64,000 bases of DNA from Rhodoligotrophos sp. CJ14 (GTDB lineage Bacteria; Pseudomonadota; Alphaproteobacteria; Rhizobiales; Im1). Shown here one piece after another: positions 35,036-43,102 of the stretch. The DNA lies in the NCBI RefSeq assembly GCF_038811545.1, contig NZ_CP133319.1, positions 3,732,001 through 3,796,000 of the forward strand, read 5' to 3'. Under the pieces are notes generated by a model. That model did no database searches. It had not been told where the DNA came from and was given only the letters and a program-made list of their open reading frames with translations. Position 1 is the first letter of the stretch; each line of letters starts with the position of its first letter. Both the position numbers and the translations under genes were made by a program.

Positions 35036-35131
35036 GGCACCCCATCAAGCGGTCATGGCCGAATCTGCTTCGGCTGCAAGACAATAGAGCGATCGCTTTT
35101 CCCTGGCGATATGCTTCGTGACGGCCCGAGG

Positions 35132-36514
35132 TTAGACCACCGCCCGCTCGAGCCGCCGGTCATTTCGGATGATCATCGCAATGGTCTGCAGCGCATCCGC
35201 CAGCGCCTTTCGCGGATGGACCGCGCCGAGCGAAATGCGCACCGCATCCGGCACCGGCCCACCCACATGGAAGGCATCAGCGCCGGTAATGCCGAGTCCC
35301 TGGCGTTGCGCGGCCTCGATGAGCCGATGCCGGCTCCAATGGGTTGGCAGCGGCTGCCAGACATGCAGCCCGTTTGGATGCGCTTTCACCGTCTCGGGAA
35401 GAAGACTGAGCGCCAGGGCGATGCGGTGCGCGGCTTCCTCTCTGACCCCCTCGAGGAGGGACCAAGCCGTGCCATTCCGGATCCACAGCGTGAGCAGGGC
35501 GATCATGAGCGGTGCCGGCATGAGCGTGAAGGCGCGCAGCGCCTGGACAAGTCTGTCCTGCCTGTCATCGTCAGGCGTCACCACATAGGCGATACGCAAG
35601 CCCGGCGTCAGACATTTCGACACGGTCGCGATATGATAGGTGCGCTCCGGCGCGAGCATGGCCAAGCTCGCCATAGTCTCGCCGGTGAGAAGCGCATAAG
35701 GATCATCCTCGATGAGGGTCAGCCCGGAGCTCCGTGCGGCCTTCACGAGGTCGAGCCGGCGGCCTTCCGAGAGGGTCACCGTCGTCGGATTATGGGTGGT
35801 CGGCGTCAAGTAGGCGAGCCGTGCGCCACTCGTCCGCGCGGCCCGGATCAGCGCGTCTGGTCTCATGCCGCAACCGTCATCTTCCACCGCTTCCACCGTC
35901 AATCCGGCTTGCGCGGCGCCACGGATAAAGCCGGGATAGGTGAGCCTGTCCGCCAGAACGACATCTCCAGGCCTGGTTTCCACAGATAGAATCGCCATGA
36001 GCGCGGCCTGCCCTCCGGCTGCAATCACGACCCGGTCTGGAGACCCGTCACCCATGACGGCCGCAAGCCATTGCGCAGCAGCTGCCCGATCGGCCAGTGA
36101 GCCTGCGCCGGCATGATAAGACATGAGCTGGTCGACATTGGACCGCCTCAGAATTTCGGAAATGCCCGAGCTCATCAGCTCCGATAACCGCAACCATTGT
36201 GGCGCCGGCGGAATGTTCATGGAGAGATCAATGGCTGGCGCGGAGTTCCGCTCGCGGATCGCAACGAACGAGCCGCGACCAGGAATGGCATCGAGGAGAT
36301 TGCGGTGGCGGGCCTCGGCATAGGCGCGCGTGATCGTCGTGAGATCAACGCCCAGCTGCTTTGCCAAGGACCTTTGTGGCGGCAGCCGCTCACCTTGGCG
36401 CAGCGCACCATTCTGGATCGCCTGCTCTATGGCATCCGCGATCTGGAGGTAAAGCGGGCCTTTGTCCGGGCTGAGCTGCTCCAGCCAAAGCGTGCTTACC
36501 GTGCCGCGTCCCAT
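35132..36514 (-). CDS. MocR-type regulator (GntR wHTH fused to aminotransferase fold)
   Basis: A 460-residue fusion. Residues about 10-80 are a GntR winged helix (LYLQIADAIEQAIQNGALRQGERLPPQRSLAKQLGVDL); residues about 110-455 are a class I aminotransferase-like domain with TPTTHNPTTVTLSEGRR, EDDPYALLTGE and a PLP-Lys segment TVSKCLTPGLRIAY. The start at 36514 is preferred because AAGGA lies eight bases before it; an upstream in-frame ATG (36532) lies inside the palindrome at 36530-36552. MocR proteins sense PLP or amino-acid adducts and often control a divergent gene, here a small membrane protein. Confidence 0.87.
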   Translation of the reverse strand: MGRGTVSTLWLEQLSPDKGPLYLQIADAIEQAIQNGALRQGERLPPQRSLAKQLGVDLTTITRAYAEARHRNLLDAIPGRGSFVAIRERNSAPAIDLSMNIPPAPQWLRLSELMSSGISEILRRSNVDQLMSYHAGAGSLADRAAAAQWLAAVMGDGSPDRVVIAAGGQAALMAILSVETRPGDVVLADRLTYPGFIRGAAQAGLTVEAVEDDGCGMRPDALIRAARTSGARLAYLTPTTHNPTTVTLSEGRRLDLVKAARSSGLTLIEDDPYALLTGETMASLAMLAPERTYHIATVSKCLTPGLRIAYVVTPDDDRQDRLVQALRAFTLMPAPLMIALLTLWIRNGTAWSLLEGVREEAAHRIALALSLLPETVKAHPNGLHVWQPLPTHWSRHRLIEAAQRQGLGITGADAFHVGGPVPDAVRISLGAVHPRKALADALQTIAMIIRNDRRLERAVV

Positions 36515-36529
36515 TCGATCATCCTTATC

Positions 36530-36552
36530 CATACACTTGCAATAAGTGTATG
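36530..36552. promoter_or_regulatory. Perfect palindrome between MocR gene and divergent ORF, candidate operator
   Basis: Arms CATACACTT and AAGTGTATG (9 bases, perfect) around GCAAT. On the minus strand a weak -35 TTGCAT and, after 17 bases, TACACT overlap its right arm, so binding would block the MocR promoter. Its position between divergent genes fits autoregulation. It does not resemble the direct repeats known for some MocR members. Confidence 0.6.
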
Positions 36553-36609
36553 CGCACGCTAAATCCAATGCAAGGCATCGGCAGTAACGAAGCCAGGCGA
36601 GGTGACGAG

Positions 36610-36870
36610 ATGAAGAACGGACTGATTATAGCAGCGGCAGTTTTGGCTGTGCTGGTCACCATGTGGATGGCAAGTCAGGCGATGGATCTGTCGGCCGGCA
36701 CGCAAATGAGCTTCGATGGCTATGCGGCGATGGTGGTGGGTGCCACTTTGACCTTGGCCGTCGGCGTGGTTTTGATGGTCCTCGTGTTCTATTCCTCGCG
36801 CCACGGCTTTGATGCGCCTGCCGTGCAGGACAAGCGCGATCAGCCTGACGACGACCGGCGCAACGGCTGA
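36610..36870 (+). CDS. Small two-helix membrane protein, unknown function
   Basis: An 86-residue protein with two predicted membrane helices, LIIAAAVLAVLVTMWMA (residues 5-21) and a second one around residues 40-63 (MVVGATLTLAVGVVLMVLVF), then a charged tail QDKRDQPDDDRR. The ATG at 36610 has GAGGTGA eight bases upstream. It is divergent from the MocR gene and shares its candidate operator, so it may be the regulator's target. I do not recognise a family. Confidence 0.65.
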   Translation: MKNGLIIAAAVLAVLVTMWMASQAMDLSAGTQMSFDGYAAMVVGATLTLAVGVVLMVLVFYSSRHGFDAPAVQDKRDQPDDDRRNG

Positions 36871-36882
36871 CCCTGAGCAGGG

Positions 36883-36935
36883 CTAGCGCATTTTCGAGCG
36901 AAGCGGATACCGGTTCGCGTTCTAGAACGCCTCTA
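36883..36935. repeat. Degenerate palindromic repeat copy
   Basis: CTAGCGCATTTTCGAGCGAA, then GCGGATACCGGTTCGCG, matches the first hairpin unit of the imuA element almost base for base. The right part (TTCTAGAACGCCTCTA) is rearranged, and the GAAAATGC arm is missing. It lies between the small membrane protein gene and the convergent Gre-like gene, a typical place for such elements. Confidence 0.75.
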
Positions 36936-36949
36936 TCGAGACGCTGAGG

Positions 36950-37432
36950 TCAGTCCTCCGCAACAGCGTCAATTGCGGTGATTTCCGCCTCACCGGCACC
37001 AGCCTTGATCACATCTCCTACCTTCCTGCCGAGAATGGCGGCGGCCATGGGTGAGGCATAGGAAATCAAGCCCTTCGCCGGGTCGGCTTCATCCTGGCCG
37101 ACGATTTGAAATCTCTGCCGGCGCCCGTCATCACGCTGGATCGTCACCCACATGCCGAAGCGCGCCTCATCCGTGTTTGTTGGCAGCGGAACCAGTTGAG
37201 CGCTCGCCCGTCGCGCCGACCAATAGCGCAGATCCCGTGACGCCTCGGCGATGCCCGCGCGATTGCCATCCGCTTGAAAACAGGCAAGTTCGCCGCGCAG
37301 ACGGGCGATTTCCGCCTCGATCAGCCGGAGCCCGCGTGCCGTGACCAGATTGGGAAGCGGGCTGATCGGCCGCTCCGGCAGGCTGTCATAAACCTGTTCG
37401 CCATCCGGTTCCTTGACGAATGCTCGGCTCAT
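36950..37432 (-). CDS. GreA/GreB family transcription elongation factor-like protein
   Basis: A 160-residue protein with a helical N-terminal half (residues 30-80, GLRLIEAEIARLRGELACF) and a C-terminal FKBP-like half: RFGMWVTIQRDDGRRQRFQIVGQDEADPAKGLISYASPMAAAILGRKVGDVI, the usual GreA/GreB C-terminal signature. GGAGG lies six bases before the ATG. Gre factors restart backtracked RNA polymerase. This is likely an accessory Gre-like protein and not the main GreA, judging by the divergent N-terminal region. Confidence 0.85.
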   Translation of the reverse strand: MSRAFVKEPDGEQVYDSLPERPISPLPNLVTARGLRLIEAEIARLRGELACFQADGNRAGIAEASRDLRYWSARRASAQLVPLPTNTDEARFGMWVTIQRDDGRRQRFQIVGQDEADPAKGLISYASPMAAAILGRKVGDVIKAGAGEAEITAIDAVAED

Positions 37433-37561
37433 CTCTGTCCTCCAGCATCAACATGGTGCTCGCCTGGCCTCTCTGCCAAGGATATCATGGTACCCGGCTG
37501 CAGATGCCGCGCTGACAAACGCGAGCACGCCATCCGGAAATGAAAGAAAGGCTTTGGAGCC

Positions 37562-38092
37562 ATGCCCCTGCTTGACCGTTCCCGCTCCTTGCTCCTGGTC
37601 ATCGATTTTCAGGAACGCCTGATGCCGGTGATTGATGAGGGGCAGGCGGCGGTCAGCAATGCCGCCCGCTTAATCAAGGGAGGGCGCCTCTTGGACGTGC
37701 CCATCCTGCGCACCGAACAGAATCCGCGTGGTCTCGGTCCCACCCTGCCTGAGCTTGCCGGCAATGAACCCGTGATCGAGAAGATGAGCTTTGATGCCTG
37801 CCCCGCGCCGGGCTTCGAGGAGGCGCTTTCGGGCCGCGAGCAGATCGTTCTGTCTGGCTGCGAAGCCCATATCTGCGTGGCCCAGACCGCCCTGGGCCTG
37901 CGCGCACGGGGGAGGGAGGTTTACGTGGTCCGTGATGCGGTGGGATCACGCCGGCCGGAATCGAAGGAAACGGCGCTGAACCGCCTTGCGGCCAATGGCA
38001 TCGAGATCGTCACCACCGAGATGGTGCTGTTCGAATGGATGGGCACCTCGGCCGACCCCCAATTCAAGCCGGTCTCTGCCCTGATCAAATAG
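37562..38092 (+). CDS. Isochorismatase-like cysteine hydrolase
   Basis: A 176-residue cysteine hydrolase with the catalytic triad in place: Asp15 in LLVIDFQERL, Lys74 in VIEKMSFDA and Cys105 in GCEAHICVAQTAL; the cis-peptide GCEAH segment precedes the Cys. The family includes isochorismatases, nicotinamidases and carbamoyl hydrolases; the small compact form here resembles YcaC/ISOC1-like proteins with unknown substrate. GGAG lies close to the ATG. A strong hairpin follows the stop. Confidence 0.85.
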   Translation: MPLLDRSRSLLLVIDFQERLMPVIDEGQAAVSNAARLIKGGRLLDVPILRTEQNPRGLGPTLPELAGNEPVIEKMSFDACPAPGFEEALSGREQIVLSGCEAHICVAQTALGLRARGREVYVVRDAVGSRRPESKETALNRLAANGIEIVTTEMVLFEWMGTSADPQFKPVSALIK

Positions 38093-38127
38093 GCTCGGCG
38101 GCCGGATTTGTTGCCGGCCCCGAGCCT
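38091..38127. terminator. Two-way terminator-like hairpin between convergent genes
   Basis: AGGCTCGG-C-GGCCGG pairs with CCGGCC-CCGAGCCT around an 8-base loop, with a single bulged base. It begins at the last base pair of the hydrolase stop region and ends six bases before the homospermidine synthase stop. No U-run is present, but the stem is very stable and could end both transcripts. Confidence 0.7.
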
Positions 38128-38133
38128 GTCATG

Positions 38134-39582
38134 TCAGCGCGGCTCATGCACCAGAACGTTCCGGAACTGCCAGGGATCGCTGGTATCGAGGTCCTCCGGA
38201 AACAGTCCGGGGCGGTTTTGCAGTGGCGTCCAGTCGGTGAAGTATCCTTTCACCGGGCCGAGATAGGGCATCTGCACCTCGAGGCAACGCCGGAAATCCA
38301 TATCGTCCGTCTCGACAATGCCCGCCTCCGGGTTCTCCAGCGCCCAGACCATGCCGGCCAGAACGGCAGAGGTCACCTGCAGGCCGGTTGCGCTCTGTGC
38401 GGGCGCAAGCTGCCGGGCCTCCTCGACCGAAAGCTGCGACCCGTACCAATAGGCGTTTCTGCCATGCCCATACAGCAGCACGCCCAGCTCGTCGCAGCCG
38501 GTGAGGATCTCATCTTCCGTGAGGACATGCAGGGTCTTTTGCACCTCTGCGGCCGCGCCGAACAGTTCATTCAGCGAGAGCACCGCATCATTGCAGGGAT
38601 GATAGGCGTAATGGCAGGTCGGCCGGTAAACGACGGTTTCTCCATCGCGCAGGGTGAAGTAATCCGCGATCGAGATCGCCTCGTTATGGGTGACCAGAAA
38701 TCCGAACTGCGGTCCGGGCGTGGGACACCAGCTGCGCACCTTTGTGGCCGCACCCGGCTGGTTGAGATAGATCGCCGCCTGACATCCACTGTCATGAGAA
38801 AAGGCGTTGTGAGGCCGCCAGCGCTCATGTGTGCCCCAGCCAAGCTCGGCCGGCTGTAGGCCCTCGGCAAGGAAGCCCTCCACCGACCACGTGTTCCAGA
38901 ACGTGCCAAGCGGCTTTGGCTTTTTTGCGACCTGCGTGTCCCGCTCGGCAATGTGGATGCCCTTGACCCCCACCTGCTGCATGAGCCGAGCCCATTCTGC
39001 GCGAGAGCTGGGCTGGTCCACCTTGAGGCCCACCGCTTCGGCGACATCGAGCAGAGCCTTTTTGGCAAACCACGAGACCATGCCCGGATTGGCCCCGCAG
39101 CAGGAAACGGCCGTTGTTCCGCCCGGATTGGCAAGGCGCTCTCGGCGGACAGTTTCGCGCAGCGCATAGTTCGTCCGCTCGGCATTGCTCACCGTCGGAT
39201 CGAAATAGAAGCCAAGCCACGGCTCGACCACCGTGTCGATATAGAGCACGCCCAATTCGCGGGTGAGGCGCATGAGATCGAGCGACGACGTATCGACCGA
39301 CAGATTGACACAGAAGCCCTGTCCATCGCCCTCGGTGAGCAGCGGGGTCAGCAGCGCGCGGTAATTGTCGCGCGTGACCGCCTCATTGACGAAACGGATG
39401 CCCCGCGCCTCGAGCGATGCCTTATGGGTATCGTCGGGATCGATGACCACCAGACGTGAGCGCTCGAACCGGAAATGCCGCTCGATGAGAGGAAGCGTGC
39501 CCTGACCGATCGATCCATAGCCGATCATGACAATGGGGCCGGTGATGGTGCCGTGGATCGGCCAGGATGGGATGGTGCTCAT
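38134..39582 (-). CDS. hss: Homospermidine synthase
   Basis: A 482-residue bacterial homospermidine synthase, NAD-dependent, joining two putrescines (or putrescine and spermidine) into homospermidine with release of an amine. The Rossmann motif is MIGYGSIGQGTLPLIERHF near residue 19; the family segments YIDTVVEPWLGFYFD, CGANPGMVSWFAKKAL and WGTHERWRPHNAFSHDSGCQAAIYLNQPG follow. An in-frame ATG at 39609 exists; 39582 (MSTIPSWPI) fits the family length better. It is downstream of ornithine decarboxylase on the same strand, a route ornithine to putrescine to homospermidine, the typical polyamine of rhizobia. Confidence 0.92.
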   Translation of the reverse strand: MSTIPSWPIHGTITGPIVMIGYGSIGQGTLPLIERHFRFERSRLVVIDPDDTHKASLEARGIRFVNEAVTRDNYRALLTPLLTEGDGQGFCVNLSVDTSSLDLMRLTRELGVLYIDTVVEPWLGFYFDPTVSNAERTNYALRETVRRERLANPGGTTAVSCCGANPGMVSWFAKKALLDVAEAVGLKVDQPSSRAEWARLMQQVGVKGIHIAERDTQVAKKPKPLGTFWNTWSVEGFLAEGLQPAELGWGTHERWRPHNAFSHDSGCQAAIYLNQPGAATKVRSWCPTPGPQFGFLVTHNEAISIADYFTLRDGETVVYRPTCHYAYHPCNDAVLSLNELFGAAAEVQKTLHVLTEDEILTGCDELGVLLYGHGRNAYWYGSQLSVEEARQLAPAQSATGLQVTSAVLAGMVWALENPEAGIVETDDMDFRRCLEVQMPYLGPVKGYFTDWTPLQNRPGLFPEDLDTSDPWQFRNVLVHEPR

Positions 39583-39615
39583 TTGGGGGGCGACCTCGCG
39601 CGCAAGCAAGCCTAT

Positions 39616-39647
39616 GCACCACCGCCGGATGCCTCCGGCAGTGGTGC
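39616..39647 (-). terminator. Hairpin between ornithine decarboxylase and hss
   Basis: GCACCAC-C-GCCGGA pairs with TCCGGC-A-GTGGTGC around TGCC: 13 pairs and one mismatch. It lies in the 89 bases between the two polyamine genes. Without a U-run it may be an attenuator or message stabiliser, allowing the two genes to be expressed at different levels. Confidence 0.6.
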
Positions 39648-39671
39648 TCTCATAATGGATGAGGGATGTGA

Positions 39672-40805
39672 CTAGATCACATAGGACTTCAGCGGCGGGA
39701 ACCCGTTGAAGCCCACCGACGAATAGGTGGTGGTATAGGCGCCGGCCTTGTCGATCAGCACCTCATCCCCGATCGTCAGCGCGATCGGCAACATATACGG
39801 GGTCTTCTCATACAGCACATCGGCTGAATCGCAGGTCGGCCCCGCCACGATGCACGGACCCATCTCGCCGCCATCATGAGGCGTGAGGATCGGATACCGG
39901 ATCGCCTCCTCCATGGTCTCGGCAAGGCCACCGAATTTGCCGATATCGAGATAGACCCAGCGTGCCTCGTCATCCGCATGCTTGCGCGACACCAGCACCA
40001 CTTCAGCCTTGATCACGCCGGCATCTCCCACCATGCCCCGGCCGGGCTCGATGATGGTCTCCGGAATGGCATTGCCGAAGTGCCGTGAGATGGCTCGCGC
40101 GATACCCTGGCCATAGGCGGTCATCTCAGGAATGTCCTTGAGATAACGCGTGGGAAACCCCCCGCCCAGATTGACCATGGACAGCTGGATGCCGCGCTCC
40201 GACAGTTTGCGGAAGATCACGGCGCTCTGCCGCAGGGCCTCATCCCAGCCATCCACATTGCATTGCTGTGAGCCCACATGGAACGAGACGCCGTAGGCGC
40301 GCAGGCCCAGCTCATGCGCGCGCAGCAGCACGTCGATGGCCATTTCGGGATCGCAGCCGAACTTGCGCGACAGCGGCCATTCGGCGCCCGCGCCATCGGT
40401 GAGGATGCGGCAGAACACCCGTCCGCCAGGAGCGGCACGAGCGATCTTTTCCACTTCCTCGATGCTGTCGACCGCGAACAGGCTCACGCCACGCGCATGG
40501 GCTGCGGCGACGTCGCGCTCCTTCTTGATGGTATTGCCGAAGGAGATGCGCTCAGGGCCCGCGCCGGCGGCAAGCGCCATGTCGATCTCGGCCAGCGATG
40601 CCGTGTCGAAACAAGAGCCGAGCTCGGCCAGCAGCGACAGGATCTGCGGGTCAGGATTGGCCTTGACGGCATAGTAGATGGCCGCGTCAGGCAGCGCACG
40701 GCGGAACGAGTCGTAGTTTTCGCGCACCACCTCGAGATCGAGCACCAGGCACGGGCTGGCGGGTCGTCGGGTGGCCAGAAAATCGAGAATGCGGTCGGTT
40801 GCCAT
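39672..40805 (-). CDS. Ornithine/lysine decarboxylase, PLP group IV (alanine-racemase fold)
   Basis: A 377-residue decarboxylase of the eukaryotic-ODC-like type. PLP-Lys48 is in YYAVKANPDP; SFGNTIKKERDVAAA, CRILTDGAGAEWPLSRKFGC, SFHVGSQQ, NLGGGFPTRY and EPGRGMVG follow in family order; the catalytic Cys is in GPTCDSADVL near the C-terminus. GGGAGA lies seven bases before the ATG at 40805. It makes putrescine from ornithine, or cadaverine if it also takes lysine; the neighbouring homospermidine synthase points to putrescine. Its upstream region is rich in inverted repeats. Confidence 0.9.
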   Translation of the reverse strand: MATDRILDFLATRRPASPCLVLDLEVVRENYDSFRRALPDAAIYYAVKANPDPQILSLLAELGSCFDTASLAEIDMALAAGAGPERISFGNTIKKERDVAAAHARGVSLFAVDSIEEVEKIARAAPGGRVFCRILTDGAGAEWPLSRKFGCDPEMAIDVLLRAHELGLRAYGVSFHVGSQQCNVDGWDEALRQSAVIFRKLSERGIQLSMVNLGGGFPTRYLKDIPEMTAYGQGIARAISRHFGNAIPETIIEPGRGMVGDAGVIKAEVVLVSRKHADDEARWVYLDIGKFGGLAETMEEAIRYPILTPHDGGEMGPCIVAGPTCDSADVLYEKTPYMLPIALTIGDEVLIDKAGAYTTTYSSVGFNGFPPLKSYVI

Positions 40806-41370
40806 AATGGGGTCTCCCAAAGCCAACAAGGTTTCGAGGAGCGGAATCCCATTGCCTGCGCACGCGGTGGAGATCGTGCGAAAGGCGCCTGAACTCAGCC
40901 TTTGGACCGGCCAAAGCCATGGGCTTCAAACGGTCCCGATGTGGATGCCTTGGATTGGCGGGGATGAACCCGACCGCACTGCAGGCAAGGATGGTGTGCC
41001 TCTTTAGTAACGCTGACCTATGGACGGTCAGACCGAGACCAAAAAAGCCCGCACCGTCGTTGCTTCAAGGCGCCCCGCGATCTCGCTGAGATCACGCGCG
41101 GTTCTATGAGAACCGTGTACCTGACCGGTATTGACCAGCAGTCCTTTTGACTTCGCTGATCCCGGCGGGCGCCCACAGGCACGTGCGACTCTGGGCAGCC
41201 CCCGATATGGAGAAAACGCCCGTTACAATCAAGTAGAAAATCACACCTGCCTCGCGCATTTTTTGCCACTCGATCAAGATGCGGTATGCTGGAGCGGTGC
41301 CGCCGCCGATTAGTCGGGTTCTGGCTGACGCCGGCTGCATTCATGGATCGTCGGATCAGTGCGAGGGCAC
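40806..41370 (-). promoter_or_regulatory. Hairpin-rich leader region of the ornithine decarboxylase gene
   Basis: This 565-base region between divergent genes has no convincing gene. On the decarboxylase side it holds several inverted repeats: CGGTTC/GAACCG (41099-41115), GATCTC/GAGATC (41079-41093), CTGACC/GGTCAG (41013-41031), and a longer hairpin at 40904-40936 (GGACCG/CGGTCC enclosing AAGCC/GGCTT). Part of the last one can instead pair CTTTGG with CCAAAG (40900-40916), so two structures exclude each other. An alphaproteobacterial ornithine decarboxylase leader RNA (speF motif) is known, but I cannot confirm a match. Confidence 0.4.
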
Positions 41371-42981
41371 ATGGACGAGATACTCGTGGTTGGCGCGGGG
41401 CCGGTGGGCCTGACCATGGCCGCGGAGCTGGCCCGTCATGGTCTGCGTGCACGGATTATCGACAAGGCGCCGGAGCCTTCCCCTTATTGCCGCGCCATCG
41501 GCGTCACCCCACGCACGCTCGAGGTCTGGGAAGACATGGGCCTCGCGCGGGATGCGATGGATGCCGGTCTTTGGCTAAGGGGCGTGCGCATGGTCATTGC
41601 CGGCAGGATCATGCCTGACCGGCTGAGTGATTTCAGCGATCTGCCTTATGGCGAACTTGGCCTGCCGCAATATGAGACTGAGCGGCTCCTGGTAGAACAT
41701 CTCTCGCGCTTTGGCGTGGCCGTGGAGCGCGGCTGCGAGCTCGTCACGCTCACCGAAGGCAACGGAACCGTTGCAGCCACGCTTCGCGACCGGAGCGGCC
41801 GCACCGAAACAGCGAGATTCGCTTATGTCATCGGCTGTGACGGCGCACACAGCACCGTCCGCCATGCCGCCGGTATCAGCTTCGAGGGAGATGCCTTCCC
41901 CTTCACCTTCATGCTGGGCGATGTTCATATTGGTTGGCCAGATGAAGCAGCCGCCTTGCCTCGCGGCCTCGCGCTGTTCTGCCTTAATCCGAAAGAAGAC
42001 AGCGCGCCTGATATGTTCATCGCCATCCCTTTGCCAGAGAGAGGGCGTTACCGGATATCCATGCTGGCCAGCGACGATCTTGATGCTGGCGGCCAGCAAA
42101 CCGGCGCTGATCACGGCCTGCAGACCGAGCAGCCGGGGCCCTCGCTCGCGCATTTGCAGGCTGTGGCCGATCGCCTGGTGCCGCAGGGCGCGATATTGTC
42201 GGCCATGCGCTGGTCCTCCCTATTCCGGATCAGTATGCGGCTCGCGCAGCGCTATAGGAAAGGCCGTCTGTTCATTGCCGGGGATGCCGCGCATATTCAT
42301 CCGCCAACCGGTGGGCAAGGCATGAATACGGGGATCCAGGATGCCTATAACCTGGCCTGGAAACTGGCGCTCGTCTGCCGGGGCCTCGCCGCGCCGGCGC
42401 TTCTCGACAGCTACGAGGAGGAGCGACAGCCCGTTGGTGCGGACGTCATCGCGCGCACTCGCGAGGCAAGCGTAAACCTCGGCAGGCGCTCGAGCGACGA
42501 CAATCGCCTTGCCGACACCCAGCTGTTGATCTCCTACCATAAAGCCTCCTGGATACGCGACGACGCTTCCGAAATCCCCGGTCCTGCCGCGGGCGACCGC
42601 GCTCCGGATGTCCTTGACCTTCGCCGAGAGGGCGTTGGCGCTCCGTTGCGCCTGTTCGAAATGCTCCGCGGCACCACGCATGTCCTGCTCGCCTGGCTCG
42701 ATGATCCCAACTCGGTTTCGGCGCTCGAGCACCGAATCGAAGAGCTCGAACATCGGTGCGGTGGGCTTGTGAGAGCCGTGGTCGTGACGGCGCCTGACAG
42801 TAAGATCGACACGGTCGTGGGGGCGGCCCTCATGCGCGACGCGAGCGGGGCCTATCGCGAGCGCTATGGCTCAGCGGCGTATCTCATCCGCCCCGACAAC
42901 CACATAGGCTGGAAAGGCTTGGACTGGGCACATCCCGGCCTCGATCATCAGGTCGACAGGCTATTTTTGCCGCAAGCGTAA
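41371..42981 (+). CDS. FAD-dependent monooxygenase (PheA/TfdB type)
   Basis: A 536-residue flavoprotein hydroxylase. The N-terminal FAD motif is VVGAGPVGLTMAAELARHG; the DG motif is VIGCDGAHSTVRHAAG near residue 155; the third motif is RLFIAGDAAHIHPPTGGQGMNTGIQDAYNLAWKL near residue 300. Residues about 400-536 form the thioredoxin-like C-terminal domain of phenol-hydroxylase relatives. The ATG at 41371 is preferred (GAGGG just upstream) over an in-frame GTG at 41359. Such enzymes hydroxylate phenolic rings using NAD(P)H. It lies 121 bases before a solute importer on the same strand, so both may serve one aromatic substrate. Confidence 0.87.
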   Translation: MDEILVVGAGPVGLTMAAELARHGLRARIIDKAPEPSPYCRAIGVTPRTLEVWEDMGLARDAMDAGLWLRGVRMVIAGRIMPDRLSDFSDLPYGELGLPQYETERLLVEHLSRFGVAVERGCELVTLTEGNGTVAATLRDRSGRTETARFAYVIGCDGAHSTVRHAAGISFEGDAFPFTFMLGDVHIGWPDEAAALPRGLALFCLNPKEDSAPDMFIAIPLPERGRYRISMLASDDLDAGGQQTGADHGLQTEQPGPSLAHLQAVADRLVPQGAILSAMRWSSLFRISMRLAQRYRKGRLFIAGDAAHIHPPTGGQGMNTGIQDAYNLAWKLALVCRGLAAPALLDSYEEERQPVGADVIARTREASVNLGRRSSDDNRLADTQLLISYHKASWIRDDASEIPGPAAGDRAPDVLDLRREGVGAPLRLFEMLRGTTHVLLAWLDDPNSVSALEHRIEELEHRCGGLVRAVVVTAPDSKIDTVVGAALMRDASGAYRERYGSAAYLIRPDNHIGWKGLDWAHPGLDHQVDRLFLPQA

Positions 42982-43102
42982 GCGGCCAAGCCTGTCATCA
43001 TCAGACCTTCGTCGGCTTGCGCCAATGACGAAATGCGGACAGTCTTCCTAGCAACAACGGCCGGGCGCCACAGGCGACCAGGCGGTTTCAAGGGAGGACA
43101 AG

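Noticed and set aside
34586-35989. 467-codon plus-strand frame across the sulfite-oxidase-like and MocR genes
   Set aside because: It spans two genes and their intergenic gap on the other strand, with no recognisable motif.
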